Assembly (NCBI GenBank): GCA_022447405.1
Contig: JAKVCE010000177.1
Location: 1-5,341 of the forward strand
Origin: Planctomycetota bacterium
Lineage (GTDB): Bacteria > Planctomycetota > UBA1135 > GCA-002686595
DNA: 5,341 nucleotides
Direction of reading: 5' to 3'
The notes beneath the pieces are model-generated. The model was not told where the DNA came from and did no database searches. It was given only the letters and a program-made list of their open reading frames with translations. A program made the translations under genes and the position numbers. Positions 1-5,341 of the stretch are shown in pieces. Positions within the stretch are counted from its first letter, which is position 1, and each line of letters starts with the position of its first letter.

Positions 1-1395
1 CTCCACGACTGGGTCCTCTTTGACCAAGCGGTCGCGGCCGCGCCAGAGCTCTCCAAGGGCGGATGGCGCGGCGCGAAGGCTGCGCTCGCAGAGGGCGGAC
101 TCCGGGCAGCGAAGACCTGGCGCTGGGCACGCAAGCAGAGCGTCCCCTCGCTGGCGGACCCCGTCGAGGGCGGGGCCCCCTTCGCCTATGGCTGGCACGA
201 GCTCGAAGAGCACGGACGCTGGAGCTCGAGGAGCGCTGGCTTGCACCTCTTGCGCGCGGACGCGAGCGAGCTGAGGCTCTCTTTGCTCGTGCCTGCGGGG
301 CGGCGGCTGGAGATCCAGCGGGGCGCGCGCGTCGTGGCGCGGGTCGACGCGAGGAGGGACGAGGAGGTCGAGCTCGACCTGGAGCTCGACGGACCCTCCT
401 CCTTCACGATCGCTGTGCGCGGCGGCGGCCGGACGCCGGCGCAGCTGGAGAACGACGACCCGCGCGAGCTCGGGGTCTTCCTCCGTTGGATGAGTCTCCG
501 GACAGGGGGGAGCTGGAGCACAGAGGCGCTCTCTCCCACACAGCTCGTTGGGGAGGACGGGCGCGGGCTCTCTGGGGCGCGCTTCCGCCTGCCCTTCAAC
601 CGCGGGGTCGTCCGTCGCGCCGACGCCTTCCTGTCGCACTCGGAGCACATGCGCGAGCTCATCCTCGCTGAGCGTAACGAGGCCACCCCGATCGCTGTCC
701 TCCCTCACGGGGTCGAGCGGCGCTGGGAGGGTCGAGATCGTGAGCGGGCGCGCCGAGAGCTACCGCGCGCTTGGAAGGATGACTTCATCATCGCGAGCCT
801 CGGAGCCTTGCAGCCTCACAAGCGCCTCGGCGCGCTCTTAGACGGCGCGGCCCGCGCGCGTGAGCGCGGGGTGAGGGCGCGGGTCTTGCTCATAGGAGAA
901 GAGCGTCCGCGCGAGCTGGACCTCTCTGGAGAGCTCAGGCGCCTCGACATGGAGGAGTCCACGGTCATGACCGGGTGGGTCGAGGAAGAGCGCGCGCACG
1001 AGCTGCTCAGCGCCGCGGACGTGTGCGTCAACCTGCGCGGCCCGACGACCGGCGGCGCCTCTGGCGGCGCGAGCCAAGCCTTCAGCTTGGGCCGCGGCGT
1101 CATCGTCTCCGACCTCCCTGAGCTCTCGGGCCTCCCGGACGCTGCAGTCTTGAGGGTCTCCACTTCAGGAGGAGAGGCGGAGGCTCTGTGCGAGCACATC
1201 GTGCGACTCTCAGAAGATCCCCAGCGCGGTGAAGGGATGGGGCGCGCCGCGCGAGCGTACGTAGAGGACGAGGCCCACTGGGGCTTGGTGGCGGACGCCT
1301 ATGTCGAGGCGCTCGGCGCGTTCCCGACGCCGCGCTTCTCTCGACGAGGCATCGTCCGCACCGCGATCGCTCAGAGCCGCGCGGCGCAGGAGTGA
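1..1395 (+). CDS. GT4-type glycosyltransferase, 5'-truncated by the window edge
   Basis: The frame is open from base 1 to the TGA at 1393-1395 (464 codons), so the true start lies upstream; Leu/Met codons inside the window are not the start. The C-terminal half reads as a GT-B glycosyltransferase of the GT4 (Glycos_transf_1) type. Counting residues from base 1, LSHSEHM at 211-217 is the usual 'HSe' element, LPHGVE is at 234-239, the donor-domain entry SLGALQPHKR is at 266-275 with Lys274, and GPTTGGASGG is at 347-356, followed by VIVSDLPEL. Residues 1-10 (LHDWVLFDQA) resemble the LHD strand of the N-terminal Rossmann domain. Between them, residues about 61-180 look like a beta-rich module (GWHELEEHGRW at 64-74, DPRELGV at 153-159). 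The likely role is sugar transfer from an NDP-sugar in polysaccharide or glycoconjugate assembly at the cytoplasmic face of the membrane; acceptor and sugar cannot be read from sequence. No signal peptide or membrane segment is visible in this part. Confidence 0.85.
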   Translation, partial: LHDWVLFDQAVAAAPELSKGGWRGAKAALAEGGLRAAKTWRWARKQSVPSLADPVEGGAPFAYGWHELEEHGRWSSRSAGLHLLRADASELRLSLLVPAGRRLEIQRGARVVARVDARRDEEVELDLELDGPSSFTIAVRGGGRTPAQLENDDPRELGVFLRWMSLRTGGSWSTEALSPTQLVGEDGRGLSGARFRLPFNRGVVRRADAFLSHSEHMRELILAERNEATPIAVLPHGVERRWEGRDRERARRELPRAWKDDFIIASLGALQPHKRLGALLDGAARARERGVRARVLLIGEERPRELDLSGELRRLDMEESTVMTGWVEEERAHELLSAADVCVNLRGPTTGGASGGASQAFSLGRGVIVSDLPELSGLPDAAVLRVSTSGGEAEALCEHIVRLSEDPQRGEGMGRAARAYVEDEAHWGLVADAYVEALGAFPTPRFSRRGIVRTAIAQSRAAQE

Positions 1396-1820
1396 GAGCG
1401 CGTCGTCACGCGTTGCTCTACGAGCGCGCCGTCCACGCAGAGGAAGCTCCTGACCTCCTCTGGAGCTGCGCCACAAGTGATCGCGTAGCTCCATCCCGGC
1501 TGGGCTCCGACGCGGTCCCTCGCTGAGGGAGCGGCCTCAGCGCGCGGGTGAGAGTGCCAGACGCCGAGGACCTCGAGCCCTGCGGCGCGCGCCTCGAGCT
1601 CAACCTGGCGCCACGCGATGGGGTCGAGCTCGAACGCGCCCTCGCCCTCTGCGATGTTCGGGATGGCTACGACCTCTTCGACGCGGCGCTCGTTCGGACG
1701 CCTCTCCCCGAAGAGGAGCGCGCAGGCCTCCCTGGGCTGGGCCGCGGTCATGAGCTGGGCGCACTCCGCCTGCGCTCCAGGCGGCAGGGAGAGCGCTGGC
1801 GCTCCCTGCGCCTCAGCCAT
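1371..1820 (-). CDS. JAMM/MPN-domain (M67 family) metallopeptidase
   Basis: This encodes a 149-residue single-domain protein of the Mov34/MPN/PAD-1 (JAB) type. The full zinc motif is visible: Glu31 in PREACALLFGE, then H89-S-H91-P, seven residues, Ser99 and Asp102 (HxHx7SxxD). FELDP at 63-67 and GLEVLGVWHSHP at 81-92 also match prokaryotic members. Characterised bacterial relatives (Mec-type) cleave peptide or isopeptide bonds next to ubiquitin-like sulfur carriers of the ThiS/MoaD/CysO class, but no such partner or E1-like gene is present here, so the substrate is unknown. It is probably cytoplasmic, with no signal sequence. I chose ATG at 1820, which lies inside the end of mutS (8-base overlap) with a GGTGA element 2 bases upstream at 1823-1827. 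A GTG at 1826 would add two residues. The gene is tail-to-tail with the glycosyltransferase and overlaps its end by 25 bases. The usual CG of the 'E-xCG-LL-G' region is CA here. Confidence 0.9.
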   Translation of the reverse strand: MAEAQGAPALSLPPGAQAECAQLMTAAQPREACALLFGERRPNERRVEEVVAIPNIAEGEGAFELDPIAWRQVELEARAAGLEVLGVWHSHPRAEAAPSARDRVGAQPGWSYAITCGAAPEEVRSFLCVDGALVEQRVTTRSHSCAARL

Positions 1821-4473
1821 CTTCACCGGCGGCGAGCCGCTTCAGCTCGTGGAGCTGAACCAGGGCCTCCATCGGCGTCAGGTTGTCCAGGTCTAGGGCA
1901 GAGAGGGTCTCCTCAAGCTGGCTCGGCGAGTCAGGGATGAAGAGCCCGAGCTGCTGGGCCTGGCTCGGTCGCTGCAGCGTGGAGGGGGAGATGCCGCCAG
2001 CCTCAGCCTCGAGGCTCGCGAGGATGGACTTGGCCCGGTCGAGGAGCTCCTTCGGGACGCCCGCGAGGCGAGCGACGTGGATCCCGTAGGAGCGGTCCGT
2101 CCCGCCCTCCACGATCTTGTGCAGGAAGACGATCTCATCCGCGCGCTCGCGGACGGAGACGTTCATGTTGCACACGCCTGAGAGCTCGTCGGCGAGGTCG
2201 GTGAGCTGGTGGTAGTGGGTCGCGAAGAGCGTGCGGCAGGAGGTGTGGAGGTGCAGGTGCTCGACGATGGCCCACGCGAGGGCCAGGCCGTCGAAGGTGC
2301 TCGTCCCGCGCCCGACCTCGTCCAAGACGACCAGCGAGCGGTCGCTCGCGTTGTTCAAGATGTTCGCGATCTCGACCATCTCGACCATGAAGGTCGACGC
2401 GCCCCTGCCGATGTCGTCGGCTGAGCCGATGCGGGTGAAGATGCGGTCCACCACCCCGACGTGTGCCGAGCCCGCCGGGACGAAGGAGCCGATCTGGGCG
2501 AGGAGGACGATGAGCGCTGTCTGACGGATCCAGGTCGACTTACCCGACATGTTGGGGCCGGTCAGGATCGAGATCAGGCGCCCCTCACGATCCATCACGG
2601 TGTCGTTGGGGACGAAGCTCGCGCCGTCGATGTTCAGCTCGAGGACCGGGTGGCGTCCGTCGCGGATGTCGATGACGTCGGAGTCGTCAATCTCGGGCTG
2701 CACGTAGCGAGCGTCTGCCGCGAGCTGCGCGAGGCCGCAGAGCGTGTCTGCGGTGGCGACAGCGCGCGCTGTCGCGAGCACGCGTCGGAGCTCTCCGGCG
2801 ATCTCATCGCGCAGGCTGCAGAAGAGGTCGTACTCGAGCTCCTTGGAGCGCTCCTCAGAGTTCACGACCTTGGTCTCGAACTCCTTCAGCTCTGGGGTGA
2901 TGTAGCGCTCAGCGGTCTTGATGGTCTGCTTGCGAACCCACTCCTCCGGCACACGCTCTACCTGACCGCGCGGCACCTCGAGGAAGTAACCGAAGACGCT
3001 GTTGAAGCCGATCTTGAGGTTGCTGATCCCTGTGCGCTCCGACTCGCTCGCCTGAAACTGCACCATCCAGCTCTTGCCGTCGCGGGCGATAGAGCGCAGC
3101 TCGTCGAGCTCTTCGCTCACGCCCTCACGGATCAGCCCGCCCTCCTTGATCGTGGTGGGGAGCTCTTCGGCGAGGGTGCCCTCGATGGTCTGGACCAGGT
3201 CCTCGAGGGGGTCGAGCTCAGCGGCGAGGGTGGTGAGGGCCGCCGACTCGCACCCTGAGAGGGCCTCGGAGAGCGGCGCGACGGGGCGCAGGGAGGAGGC
3301 GAGGCCAGCGAGGTCTCGGCCGTTGGCTCGGGCGGTGGAGATCTTCGCTGCGAGGCGCTCGAGGTCGGCGATCTCGGAGAGCTCCTCGCGCGCCTTGTCG
3401 CGGACGCTGTGCTCAGCGTGGAACTCGGCGACTCCGCCCTGGCGGTGGAGGATCGCCTCCACGTCGCGGAGCGGAGACAGGAGCCACTCGCGGGTCATGC
3501 GCCCGCCCATGGGGGTGAGGGTGCGGTCGATCGCGGTGAGGAGGGTGCCCTCCTTCCTGCCGTCGCGCTGGGTGACGACGAGCTCGAGCGTGCCGCGGGT
3601 CGCGCGGTCCAAGACCAGGTGGTCGCCGGTCTGGACGACCTCGAGGGTGTGGATGTGATCGCAGGCTGTTCGCTGGGTCTCCTCGAGGTACTCGATGAGG
3701 CAGCCAGCGGCGGGAACGACCGGCGAGTCGGCTTGGACCCCGAAGCCCTCGAGGGTCTTCACGCCGAAGTGCTCGGTGAGCTTGCGCGCTGAGGTGTCTC
3801 GGTCGAAGCGCCACGGGTCTCGCGTCGTGACGCGGTGGCCGAACTCAGCTGAGAGGTCGGAGTGCAGCTCCGGGTGGCGCTCGTCGAGGTCATCTACCCA
3901 GAGGAGCTCCGCTGGGCCTACGCGACCGAGCTCGTCCGCGATCCGTGCGGGCGCGACCTCAGAGACTCGGAAGCGTCCGGTGGAGAGGTCGACCCATGCG
4001 ATCCCCGCTGCGACCTCCGTCGAGAAGAGGGCGGCGAGGAAGTTGTTCTCGCGGGCGTCGAGGACGGTCTCCTCGGTGATCGTCCCCGGCGTGACCACGC
4101 GGACGATGCCGCGGTCGACGATGCCCTTGGTCTTCTTGGGGTCGGTGAGCTGTTCGCAGATGGCGACCTTGTAGCCCTTCTGGACGAGGCGGATGAGGTA
4201 GCCCTCGGCTGCTTTGACAGGGACACCCGCCATGGCGATCGCGTCGTCACCCTTGGAGCGCGAGGTGAGGGTGATGCCGAGCTCCTTCGCCGCGAGCTTC
4301 GCGTCCTCGTGGAAGAGCTCATAGAAGTCGCCCATGCGGAAGAAGAGCAGGGCGTCGGGCTGCTCCTTCTTCGCGCGCCAGAACTGCTCCATCATCGGGG
4401 TCTCCTTCCCGATGTTCCGCTTGGAGGGCTTCTTCGAGCCGCCCCCCGCGACGATGGTGGTGCTTCTGGCCAT
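1813..4473 (-). CDS. mutS: DNA mismatch repair protein MutS
   Basis: This encodes 886 residues and is full length (the E. coli protein is 853). MutS binds mismatches and small insertion/deletion loops as a dimer, then uses ATP to form a sliding clamp and recruit MutL. The mismatch-reading F-x-E is Phe50-Tyr-Glu52 in GDFYELF. By comparison with the family, approximate domains are: mismatch binding 1-132, connector 133-285, core/lever 286-470 and 530-592, clamp 471-530, ATPase 593-790, then a helix-turn-helix dimerisation segment. Walker A GPNMSGKST is at 639-647, Walker B ends in Asp718-Glu719 (LDEVGRGTS), and FATH has His753. QLGLF at 841-845 fits a beta-clamp binding motif, followed by the usual C-terminal LDLDNLTPMEAL. 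All catalytic residues are intact. Start: ATG 4473, preceded by AAGGA; TPMM at 25-28 is shared with the E. coli protein, where it is also internal, which favours a start upstream of Met27. Confidence 0.98.
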   Translation of the reverse strand: MARSTTIVAGGGSKKPSKRNIGKETPMMEQFWRAKKEQPDALLFFRMGDFYELFHEDAKLAAKELGITLTSRSKGDDAIAMAGVPVKAAEGYLIRLVQKGYKVAICEQLTDPKKTKGIVDRGIVRVVTPGTITEETVLDARENNFLAALFSTEVAAGIAWVDLSTGRFRVSEVAPARIADELGRVGPAELLWVDDLDERHPELHSDLSAEFGHRVTTRDPWRFDRDTSARKLTEHFGVKTLEGFGVQADSPVVPAAGCLIEYLEETQRTACDHIHTLEVVQTGDHLVLDRATRGTLELVVTQRDGRKEGTLLTAIDRTLTPMGGRMTREWLLSPLRDVEAILHRQGGVAEFHAEHSVRDKAREELSEIADLERLAAKISTARANGRDLAGLASSLRPVAPLSEALSGCESAALTTLAAELDPLEDLVQTIEGTLAEELPTTIKEGGLIREGVSEELDELRSIARDGKSWMVQFQASESERTGISNLKIGFNSVFGYFLEVPRGQVERVPEEWVRKQTIKTAERYITPELKEFETKVVNSEERSKELEYDLFCSLRDEIAGELRRVLATARAVATADTLCGLAQLAADARYVQPEIDDSDVIDIRDGRHPVLELNIDGASFVPNDTVMDREGRLISILTGPNMSGKSTWIRQTALIVLLAQIGSFVPAGSAHVGVVDRIFTRIGSADDIGRGASTFMVEMVEIANILNNASDRSLVVLDEVGRGTSTFDGLALAWAIVEHLHLHTSCRTLFATHYHQLTDLADELSGVCNMNVSVRERADEIVFLHKIVEGGTDRSYGIHVARLAGVPKELLDRAKSILASLEAEAGGISPSTLQRPSQAQQLGLFIPDSPSQLEETLSALDLDNLTPMEALVQLHELKRLAAGEDG
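1823..1827 (-). promoter_or_regulatory. Ribosome binding site for the JAMM gene, inside mutS
   Basis: GGTGA lies 2 bases before ATG 1820 and can pair with the 5' part of the anti-Shine-Dalgarno sequence (the GGTGATC part of the full complement), where close spacing is normal. It lies within the last mutS codons, so the JAMM gene is probably translated by ribosomes finishing mutS. The match is short and the call is tentative. Confidence 0.35.
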
Positions 4474-4597
4474 GGTCCTTGTGTGTACCTGTGACGGGAG
4501 CGCAGAGCCTGCCGCGGCTCCCCCTTCTCCCCACAGTGTAAGCAGCCTCCGCTGGAGTCACCACGGCCGGCTGCAGGACGCTATCCTGAGCGGCGTC
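4474..4597. promoter_or_regulatory. Divergent intergenic region between mutS and the lipoprotein gene
   Basis: This 124-base gap separates two start codons that point away from each other, so it must hold or overlap the promoters of both genes unless a promoter lies inside a gene. A weak minus-strand candidate for mutS is GTGACT (4556-4561) and TACACT (4535-4540), each 4 of 6 to the sigma-70 consensus, with a short 15-base spacer. No clear -35 and -10 pair is seen for the lipoprotein gene. No operator-like palindrome stands out. Confidence 0.5.
4476..4480 (-). promoter_or_regulatory. Ribosome binding site for mutS
   Basis: AAGGA is followed by CC and then the ATG at 4473. The 2-base spacing is shorter than usual. 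A better-spaced purine run, AAGGAG at 4402-4407, lies 6 bases before Met27 (4395), so start choice from ribosome binding sites alone is ambiguous; protein conservation favours 4473. Confidence 0.45.
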
Positions 4598-4975
4598 ATG
4601 AACCGCCTCCTCCCCGCCCTCCTCTGCCTCCTCGCCGCCTGCGCCGCGCCCGCCGCTGGCGGCGTGAGCGGCGACACGGTCCTCTCTGTACAGCCCGATG
4701 GGGAGGAGCTCAAAGCCGAGCTCTGCTCCTTCGTCCTCAGCACGCAGCGGAGGCAAGGGCGGATGGTCGTGGAGCTGGACCTGAAGAACTCCTCTGAGCG
4801 AGCGATCGACTTCGCCTGGTCCGTTGAGTGGATGGACCGCTCCGGAGCGGCGCTCCCTGGCGCCGCCGCTGTGTGGAGGGCTTTGCGCCTCGAGGCGGGG
4901 GAGAGGACCCCGATCGAGATCGAGGCCCCGCACCCGAGCGCCTCTTCCTGGCGTTTGATCACTGTTGAGCGCTGA
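4598..4975 (+). CDS. YcfL-like (DUF1425) small lipoprotein
   Basis: This encodes 125 residues. The N-terminus is a classic lipoprotein signal: Asn2-Arg3, a Leu/Ala-rich core, and a lipobox LAAC with the lipidated cysteine at Cys15. Ala16 at +2 is not the inner-membrane-retention Asp, which in enterics would fit export to the outer membrane. The mature part is a small beta-rich domain. LDLKNSSERAIDF at 60-72, SVEWMDRSGAAL at 75-86 and the W-R-L-pattern WRALRLEAGE at 93-102 follow the layout of YcfL/DUF1425 proteins (an 'yrfyWyD..G' strand, then an 'R.l.l..g' strand). The function of that family is not well established. I chose ATG 4598 because it gives the signal peptide directly; the frame stays open upstream to 4334, but that part is antisense to mutS. 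No strong Shine-Dalgarno is seen (GAGCGG, 4 bases before the ATG, is weak). The gene is divergent from mutS and appears to be monocistronic. Confidence 0.82.
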   Translation: MNRLLPALLCLLAACAAPAAGGVSGDTVLSVQPDGEELKAELCSFVLSTQRRQGRMVVELDLKNSSERAIDFAWSVEWMDRSGAALPGAAAVWRALRLEAGERTPIEIEAPHPSASSWRLITVER

Positions 4976-5026
4976 GCCTCCCCGCCGCGACAGAAAGATC
5001 CGCTCCTAAGACACCGCGGGCGGGTC

Positions 5027-5045
5027 TCCGGAGGCCTCCTCTGGA
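5027..5045 (+). terminator. Possible terminator hairpin after the lipoprotein gene
   Basis: TCCGGAGG (5027-5034) pairs with CCTCTGGA (5038-5045) around a CCT loop: 8 pairs, one of them G-U. It starts 52 bases after the lipoprotein stop. The following bases (TTCTC, later ATTTTG at 5056-5061) are only a weak T tract, so intrinsic termination is uncertain. The central GGAGGCCTCC (5030-5039) is also a perfect DNA palindrome. Confidence 0.35.
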
Positions 5046-5108
5046 TTCTCAGACAATTTTGATTCGGAGGGCGGGCCTTCTCCGCTCAGACCCCTGCGAA
5101 GGGAATGA

Positions 5109-5125
5109 ATTGTTTGAGGAACAAT
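5109..5125. repeat. Short inverted repeat in an AT-richer patch
   Basis: ATTGTT (5109-5114) and AACAAT (5120-5125) form perfect 6-base arms around TGAGG. The site is AT-rich in an otherwise GC-rich stretch. It could be a repressor-type operator for a gene to the right or a small RNA hairpin; nothing else identifies it. Confidence 0.35.
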
Positions 5126-5132
5126 CCTGGAC

Positions 5133-5210
5133 GGGACCCCTCGACCTCGGGCGAGGGCCGAGAGGCCCGCTCTTGTGGGCCTCTTCCTTTCGTGGACCTG
5201 ACGGGGTCCC
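5133..5210. repeat. Inverted repeat enclosing the terminator-like hairpin
   Basis: GGGACCCC (5133-5140) is the exact reverse complement of GGGGTCCC (5203-5210). The 62 bases between hold the strong hairpin at 5161-5184, so the two could form one closed RNA structure. One such 8-base match is expected about once by chance in a region this long, so it is weak evidence on its own. Confidence 0.3.
5161..5190 (+). terminator. Strong terminator-like hairpin
   Basis: AGAGGCCC (5161-5168) pairs perfectly with GGGCCTCT (5177-5184). Inside it, G5169-T5176 (wobble) and C5170-G5175 extend the stem to 10 pairs closed by a TCTT loop. It is followed on the plus strand by TTCCTTT (5184-5190 region), a moderately T-rich tail, which fits a Rho-independent terminator read on the plus strand. 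It is 186 bases past the lipoprotein stop, so it may end that transcript, a small RNA, or act as an attenuator for a downstream gene. Confidence 0.5.
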
Positions 5211-5216
5211 AGGGAA

Positions 5217-5292
5217 TTCGGATCCTCGGAAGAAGAGAGACGGCAGAGACCACAGAGAGATGCGTCAGCTCGGCCCCGGGTGGGGATCCGAA
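5217..5292. repeat. Nine-base inverted repeat with purine-rich interior
   Basis: TTCGGATCC (5217-5225) is the exact reverse complement of GGATCCGAA (5284-5292). Three further pairs inward (two of them G-U) would make a 12-pair stem. The roughly 52-base interior begins with a purine-rich GA-type run (about 5229-5262). A long-range match of this size can arise by chance, so this is noted as possible structure only. Confidence 0.3.
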
Positions 5293-5341
5293 GGGCTGAG
5301 CGGCGTCTGCCGAACGGAATCCAGCACTGGGAGCTCATCGG

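Larger units (their letters stand above)
4976..5341. other. Non-coding or uncharacterised region rich in inverted repeats
   Basis: No convincing protein is encoded in these 366 bases. The longest open frames are Ser/Arg/Pro-rich and resemble no family. No tRNA, rRNA or known riboswitch was recognised. A short AT-rich patch (around 5051-5064) and several inverted repeats are listed separately. The region may be the 3' UTR of the lipoprotein gene followed by the leader of a gene beyond the window, or may hold a small RNA. Confidence 0.55.

Noticed and set aside
63..671. Plus-strand frame in the glycosyltransferase region
   Set aside because: It is Arg/Ala/Gly-rich and out of frame with the glycosyltransferase, whose motifs lie in the frame open from base 1.
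2461..3258. Long plus-strand open frame (265 codons) antisense to mutS
   Set aside because: It lies wholly opposite the clearly real mutS, is rich in Leu/Glu/Val/Arg/Ala as expected for a GC-rich shadow frame, and has no recognisable domain.
3862..4494. Plus-strand open frame (210 codons) opposite the mutS N-terminus
   Set aside because: Its composition is a mirror of the mutS codons and no family resemblance was seen.
4582..4587. TATCCT as a -10 element for the lipoprotein gene
   Set aside because: No acceptable -35 is found 16-18 bases upstream, and transcription would start almost at the ATG; a single 4-of-6 hexamer is too weak.
4334..4597. N-terminal extension of the lipoprotein frame upstream of 4598
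   Set aside because: It runs antisense through mutS and the divergent promoter region, and would bury the lipoprotein signal and lipobox inside the protein.
5211..5230. Possible tRNA T-arm around GGAATTCGGATCC
   Set aside because: The loop lacks the GTTC start, and no acceptor, D-arm or anticodon stem could be placed around it.
5006..5338. Minus-strand open frame of 110 codons in the right-hand tail
   Set aside because: The product is Ser/Arg/Pro-rich with no domain, and the frame covers the strong hairpin and other inverted repeats. It cannot be fully excluded without homologues.

Overview
The window is GC-rich DNA, with G/C-ending codons throughout, and looks like an ordinary chromosomal segment of a free-living bacterium. 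The base and codon composition, together with a GT4-type glycosyltransferase that has an unusual layout, suggest a Myxococcota (Polyangia)-like or related deltaproteobacterial lineage. That assignment is an inference from style and not from a marker gene.

Layout, left to right: (1) 1-1395 (+) is the 3' part of a GT4-type glycosyltransferase whose start lies outside the window; it appears to carry a beta-rich segment inside its N-terminal half. (2) 1371-1820 (-) is a small JAMM/MPN (M67-family) metallopeptidase that converges on the glycosyltransferase and overlaps its end by 25 bases. (3) 1813-4473 (-) is a complete mutS, the mismatch-recognition ATPase, which lies directly upstream of the JAMM gene and overlaps its start by 8 bases, so the two are probably co-transcribed and translationally coupled. 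(4) 4474-4597 is a short divergent intergenic region. (5) 4598-4975 (+) is a small YcfL-like (DUF1425) lipoprotein. (6) 4976-5341 shows no convincing gene but holds several inverted repeats, including one compact terminator-like hairpin.

How the genes work together: mutS and the JAMM gene form one minus-strand transcription unit, but their known biochemistry gives no obvious link. The glycosyltransferase (surface polysaccharide or glycoconjugate synthesis) and the lipoprotein (cell envelope) are separate plus-strand units. No mobile element, CRISPR array, tRNA or rRNA was recognised. Nothing here makes a strong case for a wholly new system. The points most worth a second look are the glycosyltransferase architecture and its altered active-site motif, the mutS-JAMM overlap, and the hairpin-rich non-coding tail.
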